NCBI RefSeq assembly: GCF_954871325.1
Contig: NC_088776.1
Coordinates: forward strand, 46,518,569 to 46,582,568
From: Gordionus sp. m RMFG-2023
Taxonomy: Eukaryota; Nematomorpha; Gordioida; Chordodea; Parachordodidae
Reading direction: 5' to 3'
Length of the DNA stretch: 64,000 nucleotides
Of the stretch, positions 23,801 through 34,385 are shown one piece after another. Every line of letters starts with the position of its first letter. Position 1 is the stretch's first letter. A model generated the notes under the pieces. The model ran no database searches. It was not told the origin of the DNA and saw only the letters and a program-made list of their open reading frames with translations. The position numbers were made by a program, and so were the translations under genes.

Positions 23801-25822
23801 TTTAAGAATGTTGTGATAAATTGATTGCATAAAAAATTTGTTAAAAAAAGATAAAAAACACAAGGTGGTTTTTTTTTCGTTTGTTTTTTTTCCCCTAAAT
23901 AAACGGTTTTTTTAACGAACATTGTTAAAAAATCAGACCAATACGATATTTTATCATAGTAAGATTTTTTTGGCTTATCTTGCATTGGTCAATTATCACA
24001 CAGATTAAACATCATAACATAATTAGATTAGGGTATAATGTGAGATATTTATAAAAAATGGTTAAATTCTTATGTTTATATAAAAGTTTAAATTGTTATT
24101 ACACTACAAAACCCTTCAAAGCAATATTTTTAATTTTCTCTATAAATTTGAAGTTTTAATGCTCTGGAAGAAAACAAAAGCGAAGAATTTAAGCCTTTAC
24201 TAATATATTGGGCTGTGTTTGGGGTTATCAAATGTATAGAATGGATTCCAGATGCAACTTTAGGCATTTTTTTTTGGTATTGGATTGCAAAAGTAATTAT
24301 TATTATGAATTATTCGGATTTAAAAAAAGATTAAAATATACTACCAGACTCTTAAAAAAATAATACATTAATCTATGAACCTTCATGGAAAAAAGATCCG
24401 CTATATTCCTAATTTATAAGCATACGCGAGGTAAATAAACAAAAGATATTAGTAGGTAGAAATAAATCTAAGGAAAGTTAAGAGAAGAAATTTTTTTAAA
24501 TATAGATAGTACAATAGTATAAGTAAAAATAAGCATATTAACTTTCCCCGTGGTACTGGTATCGATGAATATATAGTATATACAACGTCATTTGCTAACA
24601 GGGAAGACGGCAATAAGAATAACTTTTTTTTGTCAGAAAATAAAATTTCAAATAATTCGCAGAATGAAGTATTTTTTATAAATCGCTCTTCTTTAAAATT
24701 TATCTTCGTGGTTGGTATTAGATAAAAATTGATTATTAATATTATATTTTTGCAGTTTATAGCAAATATTAAAGAAATTCCTTAAAAAAGTTCTCATCAT
24801 AAATTTTATTTCAGTTGGACATATAACATGCTATATTAAAAAATTAAATTTATTTAATGTCAGCATATATTGTCAATCTGGGCCACCTCTATATATTACA
24901 CTTCTAAAGGATAGGAAACCATTTATTCATATGAATTTAGTTTGACTTATACTTATTTGTTATAATATAAGCATAATATAGAATTTATATTTTTTATAGC
25001 TTATAGTATATTTCTTGGCTATTTAGTAGTGAAGCAAAATCGCTACTTATGAGCCCATTTAATATCGACTAAGTTTTTTAGGCAGAATGGAAAAAAACTG
25101 GCCCAACCTGAAGCTAGAATTCCGATTTTTTAAATTATCCGACCCTTGAGGCTCAAATCGTTTTAAAGTTGGCTCATGTTAGACAATTGGAAGAAAAATA
25201 CTAGGGGAAATAATTAATGCATCACAGTAGATGACTGCAAAATATTCAAGGGACGTGGATGGGCAGGCTAAAACTAGCCAATTGCAGATCTCTATATCTG
25301 AGGTATAGGTTAAAAAATATTTCTATTTTAGTATATAAAATAAATGCTAAGGCTTTCCTCTGTTTTCTATTGTCTAGCTCGAAATAAATCTAAGACCGCG
25401 TAAGCCTCGGAGCTAAATTGAAAAATTGGCTTAAAGGTGCCTTCACATCTATGATAAACTTATTTTCCATGCCTCATTTTTATAGTCTCCCCCTCGAGAC
25501 TAAGCTTGAGATTTTTTTCCAATTTTGCAAGACTACTATGAATATCCTTTTATTTTGAAATTTACTTGGATAGGGTAATTTTTAATTAAAAAATAAAATT
25601 TTATTTTAGTCATGTCTATGGCTTTGGTGCGTGGGATACGAAAGAAAATTCCCTGGAGCTAATTGTATATATCGCGAAGGCTTAATGCCGCTCTATACTA
25701 AAAATTATGAATATGTTAAAGATATAGAAGCCACATGGGACAATGTTGTCTCTAAAGTAATGCTAAATATATTCTATCGAAAAATGAATAATCTATTACA
25801 TAAATTATTCATTTTTCGATAG
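17900..25822 (+). CDS. REEP5: REEP5/DP1/Yop1-family ER-shaping membrane protein
   Basis: Exons 17900-18074, 18133-18226, 24154-24292 and 25610-25756 join with consistent phases (1, 2, 0) at GT-AG sites. The peptide has a short cytosolic N-terminus ending LYDDIIQNIPKDLNF, then IGYGAMVLCGFFGLIYPLYIT (family form GYGA-LLCN-IGF-YPAYIS), then FNALEENKSEEFKPLLIYW, a second hydrophobic hairpin, and a C-terminal piece with CLWLWCVGY and GLMPLYTKNYE (family: WCMAP...IRPFFLKHE). About 185 residues, near the 189 of REEP5. REEP5/DP1 proteins form wedge-like hairpins that curve tubular ER membrane. The 3' end is uncertain. If the gtaatg after 25756 is not used, the frame runs to a stop at 25820-25822, across a perfect 18-bp inverted repeat. 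If spliced to the AG near 25850, it ends two codons later. Confidence 0.88.
19388..20165. mobile_element. MITE-like element with ~85-bp imperfect terminal inverted repeats
   Basis: The left arm (about 19388-19480: tcaagaccctcaatt, then ttatgttgga, agccagacgctct, tttcaaaaatttt) is matched in reverse complement by the right arm (about 20078-20165: tttttgaaaagagcatctggc, then aacataattgg, then aattgagggtcttga). About 600 bp lie between the arms and no coding remnant was recognised. Target duplications were not resolved. Non-autonomous DNA transposon by structure; superfamily not assigned. Confidence 0.6.
20241..20647. mobile_element. possible MITE with GGATTCGTGAATAAA inverted ends
   Basis: The left end ggattcgtgaataaa (20241-20255) is mirrored by tttattcacgaacc at about 20634-20647. 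Only about 14 bp of inverted ends are clear, and no target duplication was found, so the boundaries are approximate. The interior is AT-rich except for a small imperfect palindromic bit near 20325-20365 (gcttcgtagtcgctacgg). Confidence 0.4.
20813..21022. mobile_element. family-A MITE, ~210 bp, hAT-like ends
   Basis: The left end agggttgctaaaaagcccga is mirrored by gagctttttagcaatcc at the right. Subterminal tcgggt and tttttaaaaa words are also mirrored. The interior word gatgtccaaccctttctgcc and the tattttggc words recur in the copies at 7041-7215, 53932-54130, 62130-62290 and 62970-63190. The ends resemble hAT MITEs (agggttgctaaa type). Target duplications are not clear for this copy. Confidence 0.65.
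22612..23020. mobile_element. possible degraded MITE with cggtt/aaccg words
   Basis: Starts cagagtgtccaacagaac with ccgaaatccgttataa and gaaccgaaacgttataaata. Ends with aaaccgaaacgaacctatac. The style is that of the hAT derivative at 29070-29650, which also carries repeated aacggtt words, but the inverted ends are too weak to fix boundaries. Confidence 0.25.
24293..25609. other. REEP intron 3 with family-C repeat at about 25050-25300
   Basis: AT-rich. The part 25050-25300 has ctggcccaacctgaagc, cgacccttgaggctcaaatcg and ends gcagatctctatatc. The same gcagatctcta end closes the family-C element at 48500-48878. No exon is expected here, since the flanking exons join in phase 0. Confidence 0.45.
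25775..25821. repeat. perfect 18-bp inverted repeat with 11-nt loop at the REEP 3' end
   Basis: tatcgaaaaatgaataat (25775-25792) is the exact reverse complement of 25804-25821, with an 11-base spacer between. It begins 18 bases after the putative last-intron donor and spans the stop codon used if that intron is retained. It could fold as an RNA hairpin, or be a tiny palindromic insertion. Confidence 0.85.
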
Positions 25823-27659
25823 ATGGCAAAGTGAAAATTATAGTTATTTTAAAAAAAATTTAATGATATTATATGTGATTTATCTTTTGAGCAATTACAT
25901 CCAATCGATTCTTATTTAGATTAATAATCAATTTACTTTTAATTGAAGTTATAGAAAAAAAATAATAAATCAATTTACTTTTAATTGAAGTTAGGGAAAA
26001 AATATAATAACTAAAATAACATTTTTAATCAATTTTTTTATTAAATATAGATGATATAAAAATAATGACCATTGGCTTACCAAGGATTAATCTAGGGGGA
26101 GGGGGTGATAAATTGTTTTATGAAAAATTCTAATTAAATATATTTTTATTTTTCCGTAGTTATTTTATTATTTTGCTTTTTGAAATATATCCGTTATAGT
26201 TACCTGAACAATTGGTAACACTAATTCAGGCCAATTTTTTGTGGCTTTAACCAGTTTAGTAGAGTAGCCAATATAAAGGGAAAAATTATTAGGAACAAAA
26301 TTTTGACAAACCTAAAAATTAAAAAGAGACCGAAAGCATTTATTCTAAAGATCGATGTTTATTGCGTAACCCTGAATTCTTAGTTAGCTCGAATTCAGTG
26401 TAGAAAAATACAACATATTTTATATACTTAGCAGCGAATTCGCATTAACTATGAATTCAGTTTTTTATGCTTGACAAGTACTTATTATTTTCTCAATCAG
26501 CCACAAAAAAGAAACTTAGTAGAATCAAACCATAAATGAGTGCTTAACTAGCAACATTTTTTTGTTTTGATCTGTTTGATAAATGATTTAAAGGGGAAAA
26601 ACGATAATTGGCAAAATAAATAAAAAAAATTACAAAATTAACATCATGCCAGATCGGATAATATAAAAGTTTTAAATATCCTGTTCATGTTAATATTTAA
26701 GTCCTTATATCTTTCAATTTTTCAATTTTGCTAACTACAAAAAGATAACCAATAAAGCCAGCCAAATAAAAGCAAATATCAAGTCTTAAGCGTGGAGTCA
26801 GCCAAACTTCTATAAGTATTAACTCGGAAACTTAAATCAATAATTTGTAGACATTTAGTATATTTTATTGCTTTAACCTGTTTGGTAAATAGTTTTAAAA
26901 AAATACTTTATTGGCAGGCTAATAAAAATTGTCAAATTGGCAGGATCCTTCTAGAACGAAAAAGATGATAGCACTAAATGTCTGGGTGCTATAAGTAATG
27001 GCTGGTACCAGTAAACAGAAACTAATTATAAATGAAATAAAAAACCATGACGGTTGCCTTAGACTAAATCTTAAATATTGAACTTTAAATTGCGATTCAA
27101 TAATCAAATAGGTTTAAATGTATATTAAAGTTTCTCTTTCCCCGATTCAAAATATTTTTGAATTTTATAATTAAACGATCTTTATAGATATTATTAAATC
27201 GACAAAATAATATCGATGAAAGTGATTGCGTTACCATTTTTGAGGGAGAGGAACACCATTTGTTTTATATATAAGTAAATGAGTAACGCGTTTCTTTTTC
27301 TTGAACTTTAAAATTTTTTTAAAAAAATATTTTTTATTTTATTATATATATTATTTATAAAATTTTATAAATAATTAAGACTAGATTTTCATTCAGATCA
27401 ACCATCAAAGTTCTTCATTTATATTAAATTTATTACATTTTTGATTGAATTTTATACATTCAAGATGCTAATCTATATTGAAATAATCAGCTAATATTCA
27501 TTATTATAATTTATTTAATCGGTACTTATATCATCAGATGAAGATGATCTAACTCTATCCTGCTCCAGTATGAATAATTTTTAACATAAATAAAAAAAAT
27601 TAAGGGCTTTAAGTCTACACTTTGTAAGTGTAGATTGTACTTAAATTCAAATATTTCAA
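25823..27659. other. gene-free, degenerate repeats
   Basis: A 42-bp direct tandem duplication (aatcaatttacttttaattg...) lies at about 25926-26010. Loosely similar units with tttaacctgtttggtaaat and ttggcaa words occur near 26250, 26573 and 26870, suggesting an old dispersed repeat. Around 27280 a gagtaacgcgtttc word marks a possible end of the hAT derivative that follows. No exons were recognised. Confidence 0.4.
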
Positions 27660-28176
27660 CTTCGATGTCCAATAGCTCAAATCTAAAAAAATATATGAAA
27701 GTAAAAATATGAATTCAGATTATATTCTTAAGATGAAAAAATTTTTTAATGAGGATCTGAATGAAGATTCTTGTGAAGATGATTTAGTAAATTTTTTGAT
27801 AATAAAGATTATTCTTTAAATACTTTTAATAAATTTCCCCAATTGAAATTATTTATTAAATATAATACAACCCTCCAATCCTCTGCTCTAGTTGAACTTA
27901 TTTAGAACAGCGAAAGCTGTGTTGAGCAATTAGCGCTCTTATTTAGATCAAAATTTTGAAAATCAATTGTTAAAAATAAATAAAAATTATTACAAAAGGA
28001 ACTTTACTTATAATATATTATTTTTGTAGAAAATAATAAATAAAAAGAAAATTCATATTTAATATTTTGTATATTTTTAGTAACGAGTAACGTGTTACTT
28101 TTTTTGAATAGCGAGTAACGCGTTCCGTTTTACAAACGTAACGAGTTTCTTTTTTGAAGTAACGTTTACAGTACTA
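27280..28176 (+). mobile_element. hAT derivative with BED-type transposase C-terminal remnant
   Basis: Subterminal gtaacgcgtt / gtaacgagt words lie at 27287, 28083, 28110 and 28134, and the right end reads acgtttacagtactag. These are typical of hAT elements with cagtact-gtaacg ends. Between them (27660-27990, plus strand) are an acidic stretch and then FPQLKLFIKYNTTLQSSALVE and, in another frame, RSYLDQNFENQLLKIN. This is the hAT dimerisation domain (family: PSSAPVERLFS...R--L---NFE-LL-L). Frames are broken, so it is dead. The left boundary is uncertain; agatattatt occurs on both sides (about 27187 and 28176) and may be a target duplication. Confidence 0.6.
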
Positions 28177-29069
28177 GATATTATTCGTTCTTTTCGGTTT
28201 ACTTAATAGATAAACAGATATGAATCTAAATCTCATATTAATAATTGCCAATCTTTTTAAAGCGGTATTTTAAAGCTTAGGCCAATATATAATTTTTAAC
28301 TAGTATACATTTTGGTTTAAGGATTCATTCCATTTTGTCAGCAGTATAAATAATAAAGTTTTTGCAAAATAAGAAAATTTATAAAAATAGTTCAAGATTC
28401 AATTTATATCGAAAAAATATAAAAGCATTATTATAATAATTATAATAAAAATAACTATATAATATAAAAAATGTACTATCATCATTAATATAAAAAAAAT
28501 CAGTATTTTATCGTATTTTAAAAATACTAGACTCGATGTCTCTAGCCGTAGCTTTGATACTTTTAAGATTGGCGATAGCATAAAAATTATCCAATAGACT
28601 TGTGAAACATTTGGTAAATATGAAATAAGATGGATTAGTTAAGTTAAAATTGAAAACGATTTCAATAGATAATTTTTCTTACCCTTGAGCGCTCAAGCTG
28701 GGCAATTTTTTAGTAAAAATTTGCTTTTAACTTGGAAATAGAAAATGTCGAACATATCATACGAATTATAACGTCTCTTGTAAACATTCCGTTTATCAAT
28801 TTTTTATAATAAAATTTTTCCATGCTACATCATAAAATTTAATGTATCTATAATATTGTTTATTCCTAGATTTTTAGTATTTCTTCACTCACTTTTTTAA
28901 ATAGAAGAAATTTCGGAAATAATCTTATAGAAATAGAAAACTATAACAATTTAAAAACAAATTTGCCTAGATATCAACATAAATGTATTAAAAAAACATA
29001 TAATTTAACCTTAGCCGCCTAGGATGTTATCTTCTATTATAAAACAATTAAATTTTTCTGACATTTTAG
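28177..29069. other. gene-free AT-rich stretch
   Basis: No exon, repeat or inverted structure could be supported here. The minus-strand frame at 28399-28581 is Ile/Leu-rich low-complexity translation of AT-rich DNA and is not considered a gene. Confidence 0.4.
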
Positions 29070-29650
29070 CAGGGACCCAAACCGTTATTTATAACGGTTC
29101 AGTTTGGTTACGGCTCAGTATGTAAAAAATTATAATGGTTACGTTTTGGTTACGGTTCTTAAGAAAAAATCTATAAAGGTTCAGTTCAGTTCAGCTAATT
29201 GTAAAGGTTTATAATGGTTCATTACGGTTTAAAAAAAATTTTTTATTGAAGCAACACCATCGACTAATTTATTTTTATTATAAGCATCTATGAATTATAT
29301 ATAAAAAAAATATATAAGATTCAAAATAACATATCTTTAATTATTATTTGAACGCACAAGTAATATATTTTCTAATATAAATAGATTTATATTTGTTTGA
29401 TGAGAGGATAACACAAATTTTAGCCCCGAAAAGGCCCTTTCTACAAAAACTTGTGTTGCGGGAACGCCAGTACTATAAGAGCAAATATTCAAATTATTTC
29501 CATTTCTAAAATAATACCGGTTTAACCTTTTTTTATAAAGGTTTTTTTTTACTCCTTCAAAAAATAATTATATCGGTTAGGTTATGGTTCAGATATTTAT
29601 AACGGTTTATAATGGTTTAACGGTTCGTTACGGTTCACTCCAGGTTCCTG
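29070..29650 (-). mobile_element. hAT deletion derivative, 581 bp, 8-bp target duplication
   Basis: Ends CAGGGACC and GGTTCCTG are inverted; flanking cattttag (29062-29069) and ctttttag (29651-29658) match at 7 of 8 positions, the hAT target-site length. Subterminal arms carry many aacggtt/ggttacggt words. On the minus strand (about 29345-29470) is TGVPATQVFVERAFSGLKFV followed by LSSHQTNINLFILENILL, the hAT dimerisation domain (family: P-SVERAFS-LK-+-SD-R--L--ENL--ILL). Only this C-terminal scrap of transposase remains, so the copy depends on a relative elsewhere. Confidence 0.8.
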
Positions 29651-32600
29651 CTTTTTAGCATGCCATTTACAAGAATTAACCTGTTTATATTTTAAATATA
29701 ATAAGTCGAAACAAGACAGCCTAAATACTTTTTTTTCTTATATATTAAAAAAAAAGAATAATAATCATAATATAATCTTAATGATCAGGGAGATTCATCA
29801 AGGCAAGATTTATTGAATATTATATTAATTTTTTTCTGTGACAGATAATTTATAATCTTTTAAAAGATAATTCTTAGATTTATGCTAACTTCATATCTAT
29901 CTTCTAATATGGAAATTTCTTTTAAAACTTATTTAGATGTAAATAAGATCGATTAAGAAAAAAAGACTATTATATCAATCATAGTATATAAATTATATAA
30001 AAGAGGAAATACATTTTAAAGAAAAAAATTCCAAATCTTAATAATTTATTCTAAAAATTATTCTCTTGCAAAAAAATTGATAAAAATAACAAAATACAAA
30101 AAAGCTTAAAATATCATTAGTCGATCTCGATAAAATATAAGATATTAATTTTTAAAATTATAACATAACAAAACAATATCTAAAGCTACGTACAAGAATA
30201 AACCAATGTACACCAAATTTTGTGAAAATATATATAATTTTAGTTAAAAAATTTTGACTTATATTTTTTTTCAAAAAACTGACATGTACTACAAAAGGGA
30301 TTAATTTATTTAACATCTTTGATATATATTTTTTATCAAAAATTATACAACTATTTAAGTATCATTATATTCATTATACATAAAAAGAGTCGTATATGTT
30401 ATACATTATATTTGTTATTGTTCAGCGTCGGCTCAATTTTACACGTTATATATATATTATAAACACGTAGCGCTAATTTCTTATGAAAATTTTTAAAAAA
30501 ATTAATAATTATTTAAAATATGGCTAATCTAATCACTTTTTTTAATTTTTAAATTTTTTTTATTTATTTTAGGGTTTTGCCACAAATAAAATATTCAAAT
30601 TGAATAATTCAATTTAAATGAATAAGTTTTAAAAAATCAGAAGATGGAACCAAATGACAATTAATATAAGCGTATTTGCTATATCAGTTTATTCAGCAAG
30701 TAGTGAGCGGAATTTTTTTTTTCTAATATCATGAGAGAAGAACTATCTAAATATAAATATACTCACTTGATTCTCTATTATTTTTTATCAACATAATTGA
30801 AAATTGGGTTAAATCAATATTTAATTTTTCATATTCATTTTGTCATAGAACAAAATGGGTATTTAAAATTATCAGAAATTCTGAATATTTTAAAATTTAA
30901 CGCAGGACATTATAACTGGAAGGAAATTTGCAGAATAAAGAAAGTATTTTGAGTACCATATCAGATATATTTTTTTTTTCTTTCATAATTAAGTCACGAT
31001 TAATTTTATAGGCTAAAAATGAATATCTTCATATGACGAAAATTTAGTTAAACTCTAAATTTTTGTAGGTTGATATAATACTTATAAAAAGTACCACAAA
31101 TAATTAGCACAAACCACCTCTACAAAGTGGTCAGAAACTAACCCTCACCCCTTGAGGTTTTATTTTAATTTCAAAAAGTTTTCGCGTTTACATTATTTTT
31201 CTCACGTAGTATTACTAATGTAAATAGTGCTTAATCTGAACCAATAAAATAAATATATTATGCTTCATTTATATATATATTTTTTTTAGTTATTTCTATT
31301 CAGCAAAGAAAAAATAAAGATTAAATGAGGGGGGAGAATACGATGAAAAAAACGAAAAATCTACAATATTAAAGGCTCCTAATACATTTTATTATACAAC
31401 ATTTTTCTTAACAGATTTAATATAATTATTTGAATTTTATTTTCATACTAAGGACAATGATATGATTATTATACCGATATAATGCTAAATAAAACATAAT
31501 GTAAAATTTCTTTTATTCGTAAATCGTAATAAGATAAGGATGATGGGATTTTTTTTTATTGTAAAATTTTATTTATGAAGAAAATAAAAAAAACACATTA
31601 ATAATAATAAGTGATTAATTTATGAGATGATGTTCAAATTCATCTTTTTATATCCGTTATTTATCCGATTCTAAATATATTAACTTAATCTATAACATTA
31701 AATAAGCGCTATTAATTTATAGCGAATTATTTTACTCACAAATCCTTTCTAAGCTGCCGCAGTGTTACTGCAGAAATTAATAAATCAGTTTTTTCGAATA
31801 CTTTACAAATTGGTCACACCTATTGTTGGGCAAAGGATAAAAGTTTACTAGTTTGCTTTATAGGTGTGCCGACGAAAATTCTCTTATAATTTAGAGAGTT
31901 AATTTTTCAAAGGTGAGATATATTTTTAAAAAAACTTCTGAAATGATAGTTTTCGAATAAAAACTAAAATCATTTTAGCCGGCTATACTCAGCTATAGTC
32001 ACGACTTAAGACCGATTTTGATTTTAAGACGTCTCTTAGTTATCATGATTCATGTCATAAAATGGCGTGAGAAAAATAATTAATAAAAGGCCAAAATGAT
32101 AATATGCCTAGTATTGAACTATATATAAGAGTTTTAAATAATTATTGTAATATGACTAAGCTATAAAGCATATTAATTTATTCTATGACCAACCAAACCT
32201 TAATTTATAAAATGTATTCTCATATTTAAAATTTCTAAAGGATTAAAGCATGATTTCGCAATATGTATATATACAATAATGAATAATTAGGAATAATTTA
32301 AGTTAAGATAATGCACAAATAAAATTCCATATAATTTAAAGATGTTAAATTTATTGTGCAAATTAACATTAACTATAAATATTCATATTCACCACTATTT
32401 ATTTAATTTAAAAAAAAAGGATAGAATAAATATTATAAAAGATGCTCTAGCTAAAATATTACTATATTACTTAAAACATTAGGTGCTCTAGTGTTGTTAA
32501 TTGGTTGGTTGTATAAAACCAAGACCCGGGGTTTTGGTCTAAAAATCGACTAAACCAGCTCTGAGCACGAACCCCGAGCACAGACCCTTGGCTCAGACCC

Positions 32601-33489
32601 GTGGTCGGACCCTTGGTTTAGACTCTTGGTTCAGACCCTTGGTTCAGACCCGGAGTCCAGACCCAAGGTCTATTTACATTCATTTAAAAACATAAGATAT
32701 GATATAAAAATGAATAATAATATCAAAAATATAAATAAGAGGGGCGGGGAAGGAAACATGGAGCCGACTCCCAAGCTGATTTTATATAAAAATTTTATAT
32801 ATTTGTATATAAAAGAAATCAAATTCATACAGAATTATACAAATTATTATTTTATCACCAGTTTTAAAAAATTAATCTGTTAGGGGGGCTCATTATTCTT
32901 TTTTATTTTATTTTTTTTGTTATTTTTTGTTATTTTTTAATGATTGGTTATTTTTTTATTTTATTTTTAAATTAATATATCTTATTTTATTTAAGATTTT
33001 TTGAAATATTAAATAATTTTTTAGCGTTTATATATGCGATTGCTTACAAATTTTTAAGAGGATGGAAGTTAACTTTAGGGGGGGGGGGTGTTAATTATAT
33101 AAATGAAAAGCAGTTTTATTTCATTAAATCAAAATGTAGTATTAAATAACGCAATTTCATTAATTTAATCGAAATTATATTAATAAATTTTCTAAACTCT
33201 TTGTTTTTTCCATATCGCCAGTGGCCCCTACACTTTTTGAGCGAATGAAGCAGAATACCCCCATGAAAAGTATCCCCCTCCCTCGTAAAAATCATAATTA
33301 TTACACCCATAAATTTCAAAAATAATTTTTATTACATCAATTTTTAATATATAATATAAATAAAATGCAAAAAATATATACTTTATAAATATTATTTTTA
33401 AATTAATAATTTAGGTAAATTAGGGGAAGAGAAAGCGAAAGAATTTATAATTTCATCAGTATTTAATTGTTTATTTTTTTCATGATAAT
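29651..33489. other. gene-free, AT-rich, one minisatellite and poly-G repeats
   Basis: Mostly featureless A/T sequence. A short hairpin lies near 31823-31868 (cacacctat ... ataggtgtg). A GC-rich minisatellite is at 32581-32670. Poly-G repeat members occur near 33079, with G/C-rich relatives near 33215-33290. No conserved peptide was found. Confidence 0.4.
32581..32670. repeat. GC-rich minisatellite, ~14-bp unit CAGACCCTTGGTT
   Basis: About six imperfect units of cagacccttggtt/ctcagacccgtggtc in a row, in an otherwise AT-rich region. The same words occur inverted just before it (aaccaagacccgggg near 32517), so it may be the expanded end of a palindromic element. Confidence 0.7.
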
Positions 33490-33681
33490 ATGGTTAAATT
33501 ATTGACAAAAGAATCTTTCATGGTACTGCGAAGTCTTGTTTTAATTAATTTAATTTTACTCATGACTCTTTCGACAGTACATGAGGTTGAGGGAATGGTT
33601 AATAAATATTTATATAAAATTCTTAAATTAGGGAAAGCAGAAAAATTTAAAAGTAAACGAAAAGGTAAAATAAATGAATAG
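33490..33681 (+). CDS. doubtful small secreted basic peptide
   Basis: A 63-codon ORF. After a polar start, the internal Met at residue 11 begins a plausible signal peptide (VLRSLVLINLILLMTLSTV, then EVEG). It is followed by about 28 residues ending in a strongly basic tail (KAEKFKSKRKGKINE). This resembles a neuropeptide or antimicrobial precursor in outline, but there is no dibasic-bounded amidated peptide, no cysteine pattern and no recognised family. It may be chance in AT-rich DNA or the first exon of something longer. Confidence 0.2.
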   Translation: MVKLLTKESFMVLRSLVLINLILLMTLSTVHEVEGMVNKYLYKILKLGKAEKFKSKRKGKINE

Positions 33682-33763
33682 TTTTTCCAATCTGAATCGT
33701 AAGTCCCTGAATTATCATCATCATCAGAAAAAGCTAAATAATGTATTGGTAAAAATATTTTAA

Positions 33764-34385
33764 TTAAATAAATTTACAATTCTCAGAATCTGACAAATCT
33801 TTAGATTCATGAACCTCTAGGTCATGAGTAATAATTACATTCCCCATTTTGGCCATCTTATAAATATTGTTAAACTTCAAAATTTCTTCGAAAATTTGAC
33901 TTGAATTTAAATTGTAAAATTCACAGATATCCTCGATATCTTCTTTAATAATTGATTTTTCTGCCATTCCCTTTGGCGTAAAAAATGATGTTTGATGTAA
34001 AAATTTCATGGAATCATCATTAAATCTTTCGTTTAACTGCATAATAATTAAATCGAGTGCAGCATAAAACACACCTATTTTAAAGCTAAAAAAATTCCTA
34101 TATTTAATGATGAAAGTATATAAACCTTTCCTTTTTGGATTATAATGTTTGAAGTCTAGAACTTTCAAAATCAAGAGGTAGATTTCTCTCCTTCATAAAG
34201 CTATTTGTCCAATTTTGAGTAACATTCTTAAAAGCTACTATTTCAAAGCTTTTCTTTATATCGTTAATATTAAGCCCACCATGCCTTTTTCTAATGTTAT
34301 CTATCCATTTATCATCTCTTATATTATGCCATTTGCAATTTTTTATTAGGCATTTATATTTTTTTTGGTTAATATTTTTAGGCAT
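33764..34385 (-). pseudogene. hAT/ZMYM1-like transposase remnant, N-terminal and middle part
   Basis: Two overlapping frames on the minus strand. The first (34385-34140) has YKCLIKNCKWHN...RKRHGGLN, a zinc-finger-like Cys/His spacing. The second (34174-33764) has RNFFSFKIGVFYAALDLIIM followed by QLNERFNDDSMKFL and a helical stretch to KFNN. The second matches the FY--LD-II-EL--RF block of ZMYM1-like hAT transposases. The frames are out of register and the C-terminal domain is absent, so this is a dead fragment. The finger assignment is weak; the middle block is more convincing. Confidence 0.5.

Larger units (their letters stand above)
18227..24153. other. REEP intron 2 (5.9 kb) with palindromic elements
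   Basis: Holds three recognisable elements with inverted ends (19388-20165, 20241-20647, 20813-21022) and a possible fourth (about 22612-23020). An interrupted coding-like stretch on the plus strand at 22025-22440 (LGNWIGRFLSKSADKNRR) could not be assigned to a family. A long poly-G run lies near 23548. The rest is AT-rich without features. Confidence 0.5.

Noticed and set aside
25631-25822. Independent 63-codon gene with GTG start
   Set aside because: It is the in-frame interior of the last long REEP exon (25610-25756), whose peptide continues the family sequence.
28399-28581. 60-codon minus-strand ORF ending in an Ile/Met-rich hydrophobic tail
   Set aside because: Low-complexity translation of AT repeats; no coding signal.
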